From positions 1 through 6,186 of the forward strand of contig JAFYTB010000124.1 of the NCBI GenBank assembly GCA_017559045.1: a DNA stretch of 6,186 nucleotides. The letters are read 5' to 3'. Below the pieces are notes generated by a model, which had not been told where the DNA came from, ran no database searches, and worked only from the letters and a program-made list of their open reading frames with translations. Shown in pieces: positions 6,075 through 6,186 of the stretch. Position 1 is the first letter of the stretch. Each line of letters opens with the position of its first letter. Both the position numbers and the translations under genes were made by a program. This DNA comes from Eggerthellaceae bacterium. Its GTDB lineage: Bacteria > Actinomycetota > Coriobacteriia > Coriobacteriales > Eggerthellaceae.

Positions 6075-6172
6075 GGAAGCCCCTCCTGCATGCTTCTTCG
6101 TGGATTAGGCCGACAATGTGAGTGTCTAATTCAACCGTGGCGGCCACGCCACATTCATGGAAGGGGCTTACC
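6075..6172. promoter_or_regulatory. Three-way-junction leader that would bury a ribosome binding site
   Basis: Closing stem: 6075-6076/6171-6172, 6077-6083/6163-6169, T6084/A6162, 6085-6086/6159-6160 and 6090-6092/6156-6158, about 15 bp with small bulges. It encloses two arms: 6101-6107/6127-6133 extended by 6112-6115/6123-6126, and 6137-6142/6147-6152 with loop GCCA. On the plus strand the closing stem contains AAGGGG (6161-6166), the apparent ribosome binding site for the ATG at 6173, so it could act as a translational switch. On the minus strand the same stem is followed by CCAATTTTTTT, so it could instead be part of a terminator. The pairing is seen and the function is inferred. Confidence 0.4.
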
Positions 6173-6186
6173 ATGCTGAATGCTAC
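6173..6186 (+). CDS. Possible start of a further gene, cut by the window edge
   Basis: ATG at 6173 follows AAGGGG by 6 bases, and four further codons or part-codons (M-L-N-A-T) fit before the sequence ends. That is too little to identify a product. An in-frame alternative does not exist; another ATG at 6157 in a different frame lacks a ribosome binding site. The main support is the good spacing of the purine site and the non-coding region before it. Confidence 0.35.

Larger units (their letters stand above)
5861..6172. other. 312-bp non-coding tail with two structured blocks
   Basis: No convincing gene is found between the QueG-like stop and the ATG at 6173. The region holds a repeat and hairpin block (5870-5951), a palindrome GGTGTcACACC (6017-6027), an A7 run (6066-6072) and a second folded block (6075-6172). 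A minus-strand frame ending at 5977 stays open to the right edge of the window (at least 69 codons). It has no recognisable domain, and no ribosome binding site precedes its only ATG at 6174. No clear intrinsic terminator follows the QueG-like gene on the plus strand. Confidence 0.6.

Noticed and set aside
5977..6186. Minus-strand frame open to the window edge, ending at 5977
   Set aside because: It could be the end of a longer gene, but I see no domain, and it passes through the T7 run and the folded block. Too weak to call as a gene.

Overview
This window carries five complete protein genes in a compact, mixed-strand layout, with the start of a possible sixth at the right edge. The moderately GC-rich codon use, the Actinomycetota-type enolase C-terminus (GAPCRSDRVAKYNQLLRIEE) and the purine-rich Shine-Dalgarno sites suggest a Gram-positive actinobacterium. 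My guess is a gut or oral Coriobacteriia-type anaerobe, but this is inferred from general sequence character and not from any search.

Left part, minus strand: a strong bidirectional intrinsic terminator (51-87) ends eno (enolase, 122-1420). Its short leader has an extended -10 promoter and a stem-loop. Upstream of eno on the same strand is a compact PiT-family phosphate permease (1709-2761), separated by a 288-bp gap with no clear terminator. The pit start faces rarD across a 154-bp divergent promoter region that contains an ATTATAAT core and a 10-bp dyad.

Middle: rarD (2916-3857, plus), a ten-helix EamA/RarD permease, converges on a solitary ecfT (3908-4744, minus). This is the membrane coupling subunit of an ECF vitamin transporter, with no ATPase or substrate-binding gene beside it. 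ecfT probably starts at a TTG codon, and its Shine-Dalgarno site overlaps the promoter of the divergent gene.

Right part: 4796-5860 (plus) encodes a two-[4Fe-4S] protein with a C-terminal HEAT-like repeat, in the epoxyqueuosine reductase (QueG) superfamily. The QueG tyrosine/histidine and aspartate motifs are not recognisable, and the first cysteine cluster has altered spacing, so it may be a paralogue with another substrate. The last 312 bp (5861-6172) hold no convincing gene. They do contain two separate blocks of inverted repeats that fold as three-way junctions. The second block ends exactly at an ATG (6173) and buries its ribosome binding site.

The genes do not form one pathway: glycolysis, phosphate uptake, a drug/metabolite permease, vitamin-transport coupling and Fe-S redox chemistry. 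Nothing resembles a phage, CRISPR array, toxin-antitoxin or defence system. The most interesting points are the divergent QueG-like enzyme, the orphan ecfT and the structured non-coding tail.
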